The notes under the pieces: model-generated
Databases searched by the model: none
Told to the model about the DNA's origin: nothing
What the model saw: only the letters and a program-made list of their open reading frames with translations
Shown: piece after piece, positions 50,552-61,803 of the stretch
How positions within the stretch are numbered: the stretch's first letter is position 1
Layout: each line of letters starts with the position of its first letter
Assembly: GCA_029207755.1 (NCBI GenBank)
Contig: JARCOQ010000006.1
Coordinates: forward strand, 24,882,022 to 24,946,021
DNA length: 64,000 bases
Origin: Chamaea fasciata
Lineage: Eukaryota > Chordata > Aves > Passeriformes > Sylviidae
Reading direction: 5' to 3'
Program-made: the position numbers and the translations under genes

Positions 50552-53500
50552 CCCCAGCTATCCTACTTCATGTCTGGCATAATCACAATTCATCTTTCTC
50601 ACTTCCTGATGGAAATAGGGGATAATAACTGAGTGCAGTCTGAGTCAGGTTTCTATTCCCAAATTTTTTAGCCCTTGAGGGGATAAACAGCAGTTTAGAC
50701 TGGGTACTAGGCCTTTGCCAGTACCTACTGCATTACTTAATACTCATTAATTTTAAACAATGGTTTTATCTCTGATAACAAATGGAGATTAAAAAAAATA
50801 AATTCTCATTTAACTTGATCTCTGTTTTCTGTCTGACATTTCACCAGAATGTTCACTCAAGATAAATTTCTACTGCTCCTTCAGTCTGTAGTTAACGTAT
50901 AGGAAATTCACAATATTTTCCTTTTTATTTAAAGCATTAAAATATTTAACTATGTGACAGGGAAATCAAGGGAAGTATCACAAATAGCAGTGAGAAACGT
51001 ATGAACAAAATATAAGTCACTCAGAGCTGTGTAACTTGACTCTGGGATCACTGCCACCATCAATCTTTCCCTCACACCGTTGTTTCCTCTCCTCCCACCA
51101 GTTTTCAGTGCAGATTCTCAACTGAAAGAAAAATGTCCATCACAGGGCGCCATCCTTCAGCCTCCAGCTGCAAACTCCCACCACCTGTCTTGGAAAAAAC
51201 CTTTCTCATAATCGTGTGTATTCAGTCGGATGATCCCACCCATCTGTGTGAAATATTAACTAACTAAGAGTAAAATAATAATAATTTTTCAGGTTTTGGT
51301 TTCATCTGGTAACAAGGCATTAGAACTGCTGTTGCTAACAGAAACGAAGCAGAAACAGGAGATCACTGAAAAAGGGAGGACATATCTATTCCTTTCCTTC
51401 ATTTGAACCACTTGTGCAGAATATCCATGGCATGGACCAATGCAAAAGTCTTTTCTACAGTCTGGAGACTATTCTACCTCTCCCTGTGAGTCAGTTTGCC
51501 CCTCCAGCACATTCATGAGGCATGTGGACATCCACTGAGCTTTTTCAGGAACAGAAGAACAGTAATTCTTTCTGATTTCTAGCTTTGTATTTTTCAGCTG
51601 TGAAATTCTACATTAGTTTCTATCTTCAGTATCTATTATAATTACTAAAAAATACAATATTATTTCATAAACATGAAAGACCACATTTAAGTTATAACTG
51701 AGAGAAATTACAATGAATACTAAAAAAATAATTATACTAACAGAAAAATGTATGCACTAGTTCTCAGCTATTTGGAAACAGTAAACAAATTATGACTGAT
51801 ACAGTTAAATAAAACATATCTTACTTTAGGCAGATAGATATTTAAATCCAGACTCCTCCTGTTTGCTTTCAAATGTAAGGTGTTCACAAATTACAAAGCA
51901 CAGTTCATATATCAATTTTAAACAAAGGTTTTAATACCATACCAAACAAAGAACAGAAAGTTATAAAACTACTGTTGGAGGTGATTCTCCTTCAAAGTCA
52001 TACACAATCCTGTATCTCTGAATGCCAGAAAACTGGAGAAGGCTAAAGTCTTTGAAACACATCAACATGTGAATACAAAATACGTTACCCAGAGTTCATG
52101 CTTTGGTTGCACTGCCACTACATAAAACAGATTCATTCAGACACAGAAGACATGCACTGAAGATCAGTGAGGCACAATCATAGACAGAACCTTACCAAAA
52201 AATAACACACTGATCTGTACTCACTACTAAAACAGACAAGTGGTAAACACTAATACAGAAATATCAAGGAAAAGCCTCTTTTTTGAAAAATACATTTCAA
52301 GAGATGACAAAGATCGGTGCAGTATAAAACAGTTTTCCCAGATTTTTTCCACTCTCTGCCTTTACAGCAATTTCTCTTCTTATTTCCCTCTCTTTCAATG
52401 AGAAAATCTCTTGCTGAAGAGGCTCTGGCTCACATCCTTAATGTTCAATTATTTGAGCTACTGAACACTCATTATTGAAATTAGTGCAAATGAAGCATGT
52501 GTTAATAGCATCAATTCATGATAGCATCACTCTTTATGACAGCACATAAGCATTCTCTTTTCTGAATTCTAGTTTAATAACAGTACTAACTAGGAATATG
52601 TTTAAGTGTGTGCTTATGCAGTGATGGTCAGAATAATATGACTCCCAAAAAATGTGATCCTGGCTAAGAGTAAACAAACTTTTTATCGAAGTAAGTTTGA
52701 AAAATGTTTGAAAAACAAACTTTTTATCGAAGTAAGTTTGAAAAATGATTGTAGCATCTAACTCCAATTAACTATACTGCCTGTTTCTTTACATTTTTTA
52801 AAGTATCACTTAGATTTCTCGAAATCAAGTGTTTACATCCAGATTAGAAAGAAAATACATGGGAGTAAAATAACACATTTATTACATGCCGTTTTACAGT
52901 TCACTGCATTCTCATTCCTATTTTCACTCACAGTACTATCAGAAACTAAAATTATTTCATCAGAAATAAATGAAATACACAGAAAAGTTTGTCAACAGAC
53001 AGAAGCAAGTGTATTCATAACCCAAACAGCCATAACATTCAATAGGTTTAACACTCCATTACATTGTTCCATAGAAATTAGAGATGAAAGACTTCTTATC
53101 CGTCCCTTGCCAATTCTGAATGTTTTCTGTTCTCCAATTCAGCCACTGGAGGCTGATTGGCAACTGACAACCACATGAATAGAAAAAGCTAAGTAGATGA
53201 GCCAGAGGAGAGCAGGCTGTGAAATTTTTATTTCCTCTTGTGAAGTGCCAAGTTCTTTTAAATTTCCTTTGTTTAAACGTGAATTAATGAAACTCAGGAA
53301 CTAACTAAATCTGGGCCTTGCATTGTACAGCAAGCTGACTGCTTTTCAAGCACATATCCAACATACTGCTGAAGCCACCTTCATCCCTCCTACAGAGGAA
53401 TGTGTTCAGCACGCTGTCAAAAAGCATCAACCTACATTATGGAACTAAAACTGACATGTTTCTTTTGGACTGAACATTTTATGAAAATAAGGCTCTAAAA

Positions 53501-55532
53501 AACCAATAAATTATAGCAGATCAGTGTTGTTAATGGTACCTTCCACACTCAGTTCAACAGTCAGAAGAGCTTGGTACTCAGAAAGGTCATACCACAAATT
53601 ATGGCAGCCATCCTCGTCATCTGGGCTTTCACATTCTCTCAACCACCCTGTATTTCATCAGGTAAATGCTGAAATAAAGTTCAATTTAATTAAAATTGGA
53701 TCTTCTGTCATACTTCCTCCCAGTACAACTGCACATAATCCCACATTCTCTATTAAACTTTGGAGCTGAACACTGGAGTAACATTTCCTCTGAAATGTGT
53801 ATTGTATACCATATCTTACTATGCCTGGTACCAACCAGACTATAAATACAGTAATCCTTTCTGAAAAATTCAGAGGACAGAGCATATTCAACAGAAATAT
53901 TGGGAGGGTAGGGGGAGCCCTTCCTGTAACATTTTCTATTCTTAGCTATTAATCATGTCTTTATCTTTAGTACTGAACATCCTTACCTACAGCCAAATGC
54001 TAATCCCATTAATCCTCTTTAAAGATCTGTAAGGTCTTCTGTGTAATGCTGACTTTTACTTAATGCATATCTTAATTTTACAGTGATTTTTGCAAGCTCA
54101 CTTGAGACCAGTTTCTTTTTGAGAAAGAAAGAAAAACTGTACTTTTCCATAATGAAGACAATGGATTTAGAAATAGAAATAAGATACCAAATGCTTCCAG
54201 CCAGAAACATTCCACACCAAGAAGTCAGTGCAGAAAGACTACTACTGAAGGATTTCTACCAAAGCTCTCACCACAGAAAGGATGGAGAACTGGTCCTATG
54301 ATTTTGGGGGAATGTATCCCATCTTGGTGAAGGTTCTGCAATGCATAAGGATTATGTTAACTCCCCCTCCATAACAACATCTTTTCCATTAGAAACAAAC
54401 AAATGTCAAGAAGGTGATTACCCAGCAATCCATACCACACAATCAATAAATTCATACCACTTGGCTTTGGCTCAGTGAGTGGCATGTGCAGTAACAAACC
54501 AAATGTACAGAACCATGCTGTGTGCAAAGTGGACCAGAATACACACAGCACTCATTGGACTGGGGATTTAACGCAGTGACTTTAAGAACAATGACTATAG
54601 CACTGTTACAGGCCTTCCAAATTCTGTTGATACAAATTCTTCCAAGTGTAGGGTTGACTTTTTCTCCAGCACTGAGTATGTGAAGATTGTTATGCGTAAC
54701 AGCCAGAACCTTGGCCAATATCAGTCTGTTTTCCATGAAACGAACAAGCAACGGCAGCTGGATAAGAATTTCTGAAAGCTGTAGACCTCTTGGATAACTT
54801 CAGGGCACTCACAACAGTGAAGTAACAGGAAATGGAGCACAGACATGACCGTAATCTAAGGTTGAAAGCCAAAAGTCTCTATACATGGTCAGGATAAGAC
54901 AAGCTCAGAATTACCCTTGGGTGTTTTGACATATCAATTGCTTGCTGCGCTAATATCTGCATTCTGTATAAATCTGAATTGATTAATTATCATCTAATCA
55001 CACTTTTTAACATACTGGAGAGAACAAATGATTGAAAAGAGAAATGTTACATTTCAACTTTTTAAAATTAGGGTTTAAAAAATCATCACCTTATGGATAA
55101 AACCAATGAGTGTAACTAATCCCATTTAATTAAGGCTTTCTTTGTAAAGGTGTAAGAGATGCTACAAAATCCGTCTGCATTATCATTTAGGATTAAAACT
55201 GAGAGCTTATGTAGGATGGTCAAATTAAATAGCATAGCCTGTGATTCTGCATTTGCTTAGAGCTGGAAAAAAAAGTATATCTGTGTGTTCAAGAAAGATA
55301 AATCTTAGGGATATTTATTTTAAAATGTTCTCTTCAAAATACCAGTATCAGTTCTACAGCTGATCACAAGAGGGAGACTACAACATATTTCCTCTCATTA
55401 TTTCAAATTTTTAAAGCATACAAACATTTTGAGTCATTTTTTACTAGCTCTAATCTATGCTCAGTTAAAAGTATTAATGACTATTCAATTAGTGGGGTTT
55501 TTTTTCTTCTGAGTTTGTCAAACCTCTGAAAT
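50552..55532 (-). other. GABRG1 3' untranslated region and downstream flank
   Basis: Sequence directly 3' of the GABRG1 stop codon on the minus strand. Mammalian GABRG1 messages have, from memory, a long 3' UTR, so several kilobases here may be transcribed. A candidate AATAAA lies at 55319-55314 (about 215 bases after the stop), with others further on. Three open, splice-flanked stretches occur at 53540-53647 and around 51020-51240 but do not join in phase. A 41-bp tandem duplication is at 52672-52747. Confidence 0.4.
52672..52747. repeat. 41-bp tandem duplication
   Basis: AAACAAACTTTTTATCGAAG and the bases that follow are repeated with a period of 41 bases. The second unit runs about 35 bases before diverging (AAAAATGTTTG against AAAAATGATTG). 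A young small duplication, conserving a CpG in both units. Confidence 0.9.
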
Positions 55533-55811
55533 TTACAGATAAAGATAGCCAATCCAGTAAACAAGATTGAACAATGCAAAGGCAGTTGGAAAGAAGATTC
55601 GAGAATAGGAGTCAATTTTTGCTATACGGATGTGTATTCTTCCTTCTCGCCAAGATCCTGTGCGGCAGTCTTCAAAACAACAAAAGAAACTAGCACAGTC
55701 TTTTCCTTCTAGGCACTCATATCCATAATCATCATCACGTTCAGGAAGATGATTAATGTTATTAATTGGAATTAGTGTCGATCCAGGTCGAACAGCAATT
55801 GCAGGTGGTTT
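55533..55811 (-). CDS. GABRG1: GABRG1 last coding exon: M3-M4 loop and M4
   Basis: Encodes the C-terminal 92 residues of the gamma-1 subunit of the pentameric, chloride-conducting GABA-A receptor in the neuronal plasma membrane. It enters in phase 0 after CTAAAG and ends [12 protein letters not shown]. In order: the variable cytoplasmic loop ([11 protein letters not shown]), the cysteine cluster [11 protein letters not shown] that in the gamma-2 paralogue is palmitoylated, the motif [18 protein letters not shown] equivalent to the GABARAP-binding segment of gamma-2, then M4 ([21 protein letters not shown]). [13 protein letters not shown] and FALFNLVYW distinguish gamma-1 from gamma-2 (AWRHG, AKMDSYAR, FCLFNLVYW). 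No break or frameshift. The acceptor's pyrimidine tract is a run of 16 T. Confidence 0.97.
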   Translation of the reverse strand, partial: KPPAIAVRPGSTLIPINNINHLPERDDDYGYECLEGKDCASFFCCFEDCRTGSWREGRIHIRIAKIDSYSRIFFPTAFALFNLVYWIGYLYL

Positions 55812-55817
55812 CTTTAG

Positions 55818-55833
55818 AAAAAAAAAAAAAAAA
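55818..55833. repeat. Homopolymer forming the splice pyrimidine tract
   Basis: Sixteen A on the plus strand, T on the transcribed strand, ending six bases before the exon at 55811. This is the polypyrimidine tract of the last GABRG1 acceptor. Confidence 0.9.
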
Positions 55834-58532
55834 GGGAAATATAGTTTTGTGTGTTTTTATCCTCACATTAAATTATTCCATATGCTTTTCCTGGCAATAT
55901 AATCACCTTCAGTACAATATACAGAAGTTCTTATATTAAAGAATAAAGTTTGGGGAGCTTAGAAAGTGATGAACTGCTGTATGTAATTAGTGCATGCAAG
56001 CAAAAGATCACGAATGACTTTCACCTGCCACAGTGAAAATTGGGTTGTTCTGGGATTTTGGGAATAGTAGATAATTAGTTACACAGACAGGGTTAGCTGA
56101 TCCCATCTACACAACACAGACAAACATTTTGAAGTCAGTCACTTCCTGACAACTGGGTCACAACCAAGTCCATAGGCAGGCTATAATCATCACTAACAAA
56201 GGAATGATGGTCCTCCCATATTTTGGAGTCTAAAAGGAGACTGGATGTGTTTCTGGAAGCTACATTTTCACAAAAATAAGAAAGTTAATGGATTTAGCAC
56301 AGCATTAGCGGTGAAGTTTAACAGACTGAGGCATGTAAGGTCAGGCTACACCATCTAACCCTCATATGTCAAATCCCTAAACAATACAGCCCCCCTTCAT
56401 AATCCAAGACATAACTCCTTAGGAGAATGCCACTCTAGTCACTGATTAATCCAGCTCTTAATGCTTACTTTCACTTTCTGTGGGCATAACAACCTTATAT
56501 CTGATAAAAACTCATTCTAATGTATGTTAATAATTCTCATTAAAAAAAACCTGGGTGAGTTATTGCCTAGTACATATAGTGTTTGCTATTCCCTTACCTG
56601 TGGCTTTTGTCCTTCCACCTTCATTTTACTTACACTAATACAACCCACCTCTCCCCCTTTTATTTCTTTGTCTCTCCACAGATTTTTTTATTCATTATCC
56701 TTGTTTTCCTGTGATTGCTTCAAAATATATTCTCTTTCTTCCTCTGCCCTTTATCTTCTCTTTCTAAATCTCATGGCTGTTTTAAACTATTTCATAATCC
56801 TTCTTCAACTTACCTCACCCGACATTGGGCATCTCTTCTGAAATATTTAGACCTAAGAGAAGGGTTCCATTAACACCACTCTTATATTGTGTTCTCTCTT
56901 CTCTACATTCTTCATATTTTGTCATGTAAGGACAGCAGGAAAGGAAGCAGTAGGAAAATCTAAATGGATATTTAAGTTCTCTTAACAAATTATACATGAT
57001 AGGCAATGAAAACACATAAAAAATATGGAAAGTGGGACGCCATCATTTACTTTCTTGTTGTGTTCTAAAGTCCTGATGTCCCACTTCCTGAGAATTACCT
57101 TCGCCAGCACACAGAGCTCTATATATTGTTGAGGTGACATTCTTTCACTTCAGGGGCATTTTACCCAATATCCTAAGGGTTGGTGTTAATGCAGTGCAGT
57201 ATCCACCATATTTTCAAATAGCTTTATTTAATAAGTGTCTTTGCCAGAGAAAGTTTCACACAGACTGCTGTTTCAAAACTTATTATACATGATGACCTAG
57301 AGAGCTAATTATCATCCTAAAGGACCTCATTATTCTTTTCAGTTATGATAAAATACTGACAATACTAAGAAACAGGAGTTACATGCTTCTATCCTAATTT
57401 GAGGCATTGCAAAGAGGGGTTATTTTTATAAAACATGAAAAAAAATGCAATTATTTTTGAACTTAAGACAAGATCTTTATTCTGCTGAAGATAAACAGGG
57501 AAAGATGCTCATTTCTGATTCAAACCTACTCTAGTTTTACAAAAATTTTCTCACTGTTGGTTTTACCCAAGTAAGATTTATGGCATGAGTTATTTCTACT
57601 AGTGGGATAAAACAGGAATCCTCAACACAGAAACACCATGGGAGAAGGAAAAAATTACAGTACTGCTTTCCACTGTTCACATCACCAGCACAGACTGGAG
57701 GTGGCTACTGAATTACAAGTTTGAAGAGGTGGCTTGGGAAAGGCAGACACAGTCATCCCATAGGCTTAACTACCTACAGGAAATACATAAGATGTGTGTA
57801 AGAGGCAATGTGAGGGAAAAGAGGAAAAAAGACCAACTCGTCACAAGAAAATGCCTTTGTATAAACTGGCAAAAACTGAAAAAAAAGCCAAAACAAAAAT
57901 AAAAACCTCCCACAACATGTAGATAAAGAAGTACATGCTGATTTTTTATGGATATGCCTACTGAAATTGTAGATAAAACTCCCTGTATTGTGAGATCATT
58001 TATAATACACTCTGATAGGATCAAACCCCAGTTATTCTGCAGCAACACTAATACAAGTACAAAAGAAAGCCATTTTCTGTGGAGATCATGGCACAGGTGA
58101 TACATTCATTTCAGGTGAAATGATGATCAGAACAAGATCCACAACTAATTAAGTTTAATCTTTCCTGCCCAAACTCATTATCCTTACTAATGTGAATTTG
58201 CATAAGCCAATTCATACTGCCTTTCTTGAGTGATGCCAGCACATATTTTCTAAGATAAAGCTGCTGTAATCCTTGGTAAAATCTCACCATTTTTTTTCAC
58301 AAGATCATTTATTGTGGCTTATTGGCATCAGTTCCTGGAATAGTAACCATTTATTGAATTTTTTGATAGAAATAGAATATCTATGCAAGGTAAGTTTCCC
58401 AAGGAAAAAAAAACACTTGTAAATGAGTTTTCAGAAGGAATTAAACTGACTTTTAAAATTAAACTGGTTTTTTGAGTTACATATCCGTAACTACAAGAAA
58501 AAAGAATTTATATAGGTCTTTGACAAAAATAT

Positions 58533-58580
58533 AGGGGGGGGAAAAGAAAAAAAAAAAAAAGAAGAAAAAAAAGAAAAGGA
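58533..58580. repeat. G-run and A/G-rich tract
   Basis: A run of eight G followed by A-rich sequence with GAAG interruptions, inside the last GABRG1 intron. Simple repeat with no visible role. Confidence 0.8.
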
Positions 58581-60645
58581 TTTGTAATGGTATGACTTCC
58601 CATGAACTAATTAAGTGCCTTCTTTATTTATTTGGAGCAAGAAAAGTCACAACTTTTTATAACACATTACCAGAAAATCTCCTATCAAATTAGAATCCTT
58701 GCATCTAAGTATATTAAATTTAATTCTCCCTTTTTTTAGTGTAATCTCTTTATTTTGTATGGTATAATGGTCTTATAGCCATATCATATTCAAAGGATTC
58801 TGTGCAAAAAGATTTCTTTTTTCAACTTTTTTGAAATAAAAAGCATAGTTTAAGAACTCAGTAAAACACATTTGAACAGTATTTTTAGTATTATATTGCT
58901 AATTTTAATCTCAGTGTAAATTCCAGCTATTTATACAGTAAGTTTCATAGTTTGTCTCATCATTATTCTACATTTAAAATTTTCATATGCACTGAAAATC
59001 TCAAAGCACTTGGCAGATTATTGCACACATGGGCAATGTGTGAACAGATTCTGCAAAGTGTCATTATTTCATTCAATAGAGCATACTTGCAAACTACTTC
59101 AGTTTCTTTTGATTTGTCAGCAGCTGATCTTTAATATCTGCCTGGTTTGAATAAAGCAGTATTTCCTGATACTGTGCAAGCCAAGAGTAGACCTACTCAG
59201 CTCTCTGTTCACTAAATGTTGTTGAGACTTCATTGCAGAAGCAACCTGAAATTGAATCTGCTGTGCTGACCCTGGGACTCCCCCATATCCTCTGTTACAT
59301 TTTACCCTCCCTCCTAGCTCAGCTGTAGCCCTTGCAAAAACCTGCATTCTTCTGCCCCTTCTGTTGTGCCCACATTTGTTTCTACCACTAACAGGAAGCG
59401 GGTTTGAGGCTTCCATTTTCCAGTTCTCCTGGCTGTGCAGGATTCCTTGAGGCTCAGAGTGATGTCTAACCAAGGCAGCACAGGGAAGTATTAACACTTC
59501 ACCACTAGCCTTGTCCTAAATATACAGCTGATCCCCTTGGACCAGCTGACCGAGTGACTCCTAGGGCTCTCCTTTCCCTGCTGCCAATCCCCAACAGCCT
59601 CACAGTGCCCCACAAGAGGGAGGCCCACAGCAGTGCTGCTCGGAATGGGGGCACCAGTTCTTGCTGACATGAGTTGCGGAAGGTATATGGTTCATAACAG
59701 GATTTCAGTACTTCCATATCTGCAATTACTTCTCTAATTTCAGATCAATTTCTATGTCACCTCATACAGAGCTGGTATTCAGCCTTCATCCAGAAAAGGG
59801 AACTAGTATTATGGTTCAGGTAGGCTCCTGTATCTTTTGATGAGATGATCTGGAAAGGGGCTTTATAACATTTTCCTTCCTCTTATCCTCTCCAATGTTT
59901 TCTTACCTTAAAGACTATCTTTAAATATTTGTACTGACTTCCAAAAATAATAAATTCTTTGGAAATTACAGGGGTTTTTCTACACAAACAGAAAGCCGTT
60001 TAAAATTTAATAATACTTGATCCTGAGATATGTGGAGCTTTACCATAAAAACATCAACTTTAAAAGCAGAAGGTTCATTTAACCAGAAAGAAACATGGAA
60101 GCCAATTTAGAAAATAGTTAAGACGGAATTTCTGTAGTGGGATTCAGAACACTGGCCAATAATAAGCATTTTTTTTCCTTTGCAAAGATTTGTAAGACTT
60201 AAGCTAGACAATGCAGATCCAAAGAAATCCTCCTACCTTCAGTCCGTTCACATTATCTTTACTGCTACAGTTTTAGCTGTGGTTCTCTGCTGACTGCTGT
60301 TTGCAGAAGCACTGTGCCCCTACAGAACCATCTCTGTGGGCACACCCTTACTTCATGGGGAGTTCTAGAAGCACCAAGGGCATGGAATATTATATCAAAC
60401 CACTCTCCACCTTAGGCTCATGTGTCCCCATTCACATATATTAAATCATCCAAACCCTTTGCTCACTAGCTGTATTTACACAAAATTAGTACAAGCCCCC
60501 AACAAAATGAAAAAAAAATAAATATTAGTGCTAATTATCTTTGAAAGCTATCTTAGCTTTTCTACATAAGAAGCACTCTTTCAAAATGAATGCCACAATA
60601 AAAACCACTCTGTATTTATTTTTTTTCTTGTTTGACTAAACTTAC

Positions 60646-60857
60646 TGATGTCTTAGATTTTGCCTTCTTTTCTTTTCCTTTGTCCCCTTTTCTGTTGCTG
60701 GTAAAGTAATGTAAGGTGCCATATTCCATCAAGGCAGCAAACACAAAAATAAAGCAAACTGAAACAAAAAGGTCCATTGCTGTGACATAGGAAACCTTTG
60801 GGAGTGACTTCCTGGCAATTGTACTCAGTGTCGTCATGGTCAACACCGTCGTGATCC
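60646..60857 (-). CDS. GABRG1: GABRG1 exon: M2, M3 and start of the intracellular loop
   Basis: A 212-base exon (two bases plus 70 codons). It encodes the pore-lining M2 part [20 protein letters not shown], the M2-M3 linker VSYVTAMD, M3 ([20 protein letters not shown]) and the lysine-rich start of the cytoplasmic loop ([17 protein letters not shown]). [15 protein letters not shown] is the gamma-1 form; gamma-2 has [15 protein letters not shown]. It begins after CAAACAG by completing the glycine codon of the previous exon and ends at TCA/GTAAGT in phase 0, joining 55811 perfectly. Its acceptor is preceded by a TTTC microsatellite. The loop sequence differs from the mammalian protein as I recall it, as expected for this fast-evolving segment. 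Confidence 0.97.
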
Positions 60858-60864
60858 CTGTTTG

Positions 60865-60900
60865 GAAAGAAAGAAAGAAAGAAAGAAAAAGACAGAAAGA
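60865..60900. repeat. GAAA microsatellite at a splice acceptor
   Basis: About five GAAA units plus imperfect copies on the plus strand. On the GABRG1 transcript this is a TTTC repeat ending about seven bases before the exon at 60857, and it provides its whole pyrimidine tract. Confidence 0.92.
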
Positions 60901-61756
60901 GGGAAATGTATAGGTAATCAAATCATATTGTCACCAAAAAAGTCATCATGTTAGCTCATAATTCATTGATGAGTCATGTAAGAACTGACCCTCAGGAGGG
61001 GTTAGTGGGTTCACCACTGATTACATCCATGTGCATTGGTGCTATGGCAAGAATCCATCCCTAAGGATGCAGCAGCCTCCATGGGATCGAGAAAGCAGCA
61101 CATCTCACCTTCTCTTTAAGTCCCTTCCATTTTCAACACACACGAAATAAACAATGACACTAAGTTTATGAAATTTTATAAATCTGGCATACAATGTACA
61201 CATAAATACAGCAGAAAAACAGGTACAAATAAGCACACAAATTTTATAAGCACAAGGAAGTCCCTTAGCTTGAAAGTTTAAAATGTTAAAAAGGATGCAT
61301 TCAGAAATAAAAGATGTCTTATTTATCAATGATTTCAACCTTTTGATAAACACAAGAAAAATTAATAATGTTTCCCATTGTCTGCTTCTGAAGAAGACAT
61401 AGAAGATCAAATTTGATGACATTCACAGCTTTCTGGCATCATTCTCTAAGTTACCAGATAAGCTTTCAACACTGTGTCTTAAGTAATAGGAAATGTTTCC
61501 CTTCATTCACTTACATACGAGCTAATTAAAATAACAAACTGGCCCTAACAGCTATGTGTTCAAAGCCTCAACTACTTCCACTTTTCATTAGTTTAGCATT
61601 CATACGGTTTTAACACTTTCTTCCTATATTTGATGCTTCAGGGAGATGCAAAGCCTTTTACATAGTAATCCAAAATTAAGGTGTGACCTTTCCTTTGGAG
61701 AGCAATACTCAAACACACAAATAATTTGCTATTTACATCCACAAGATTATTTAAAA

Positions 61757-61803
61757 CAAAACAAGCAAGCAAACAAACAAAAAGCAACAACAACAACAAA
61801 AAA
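61757..61803. repeat. AAAC/CAA simple repeat
   Basis: AAAC and AAGC units followed by CAA units inside a GABRG1 intron. The overlapping ORF's KQ- and T-rich run derives from it. Confidence 0.85.

Larger units (their letters stand above)
55812..60645 (-). other. GABRG1 intron (last), 4.8 kb
   Basis: Bounded on the minus strand by GTAAGT at the 5' end (60645) and CTAAAG at the 3' end (55812). It contains an A/G-rich tract at 58533-58580 and a somewhat GC-richer patch at 59200-59700 with a 126-codon chance ORF. No repeat of a known family was recognised in it. Confidence 0.85.

Noticed and set aside
59117..59497. 126-codon minus-strand ORF inside the last GABRG1 intron
   Set aside because: No splice sites maintaining the GABRG1 frame, no recognisable domain. 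GABRG1 joins perfectly without it.
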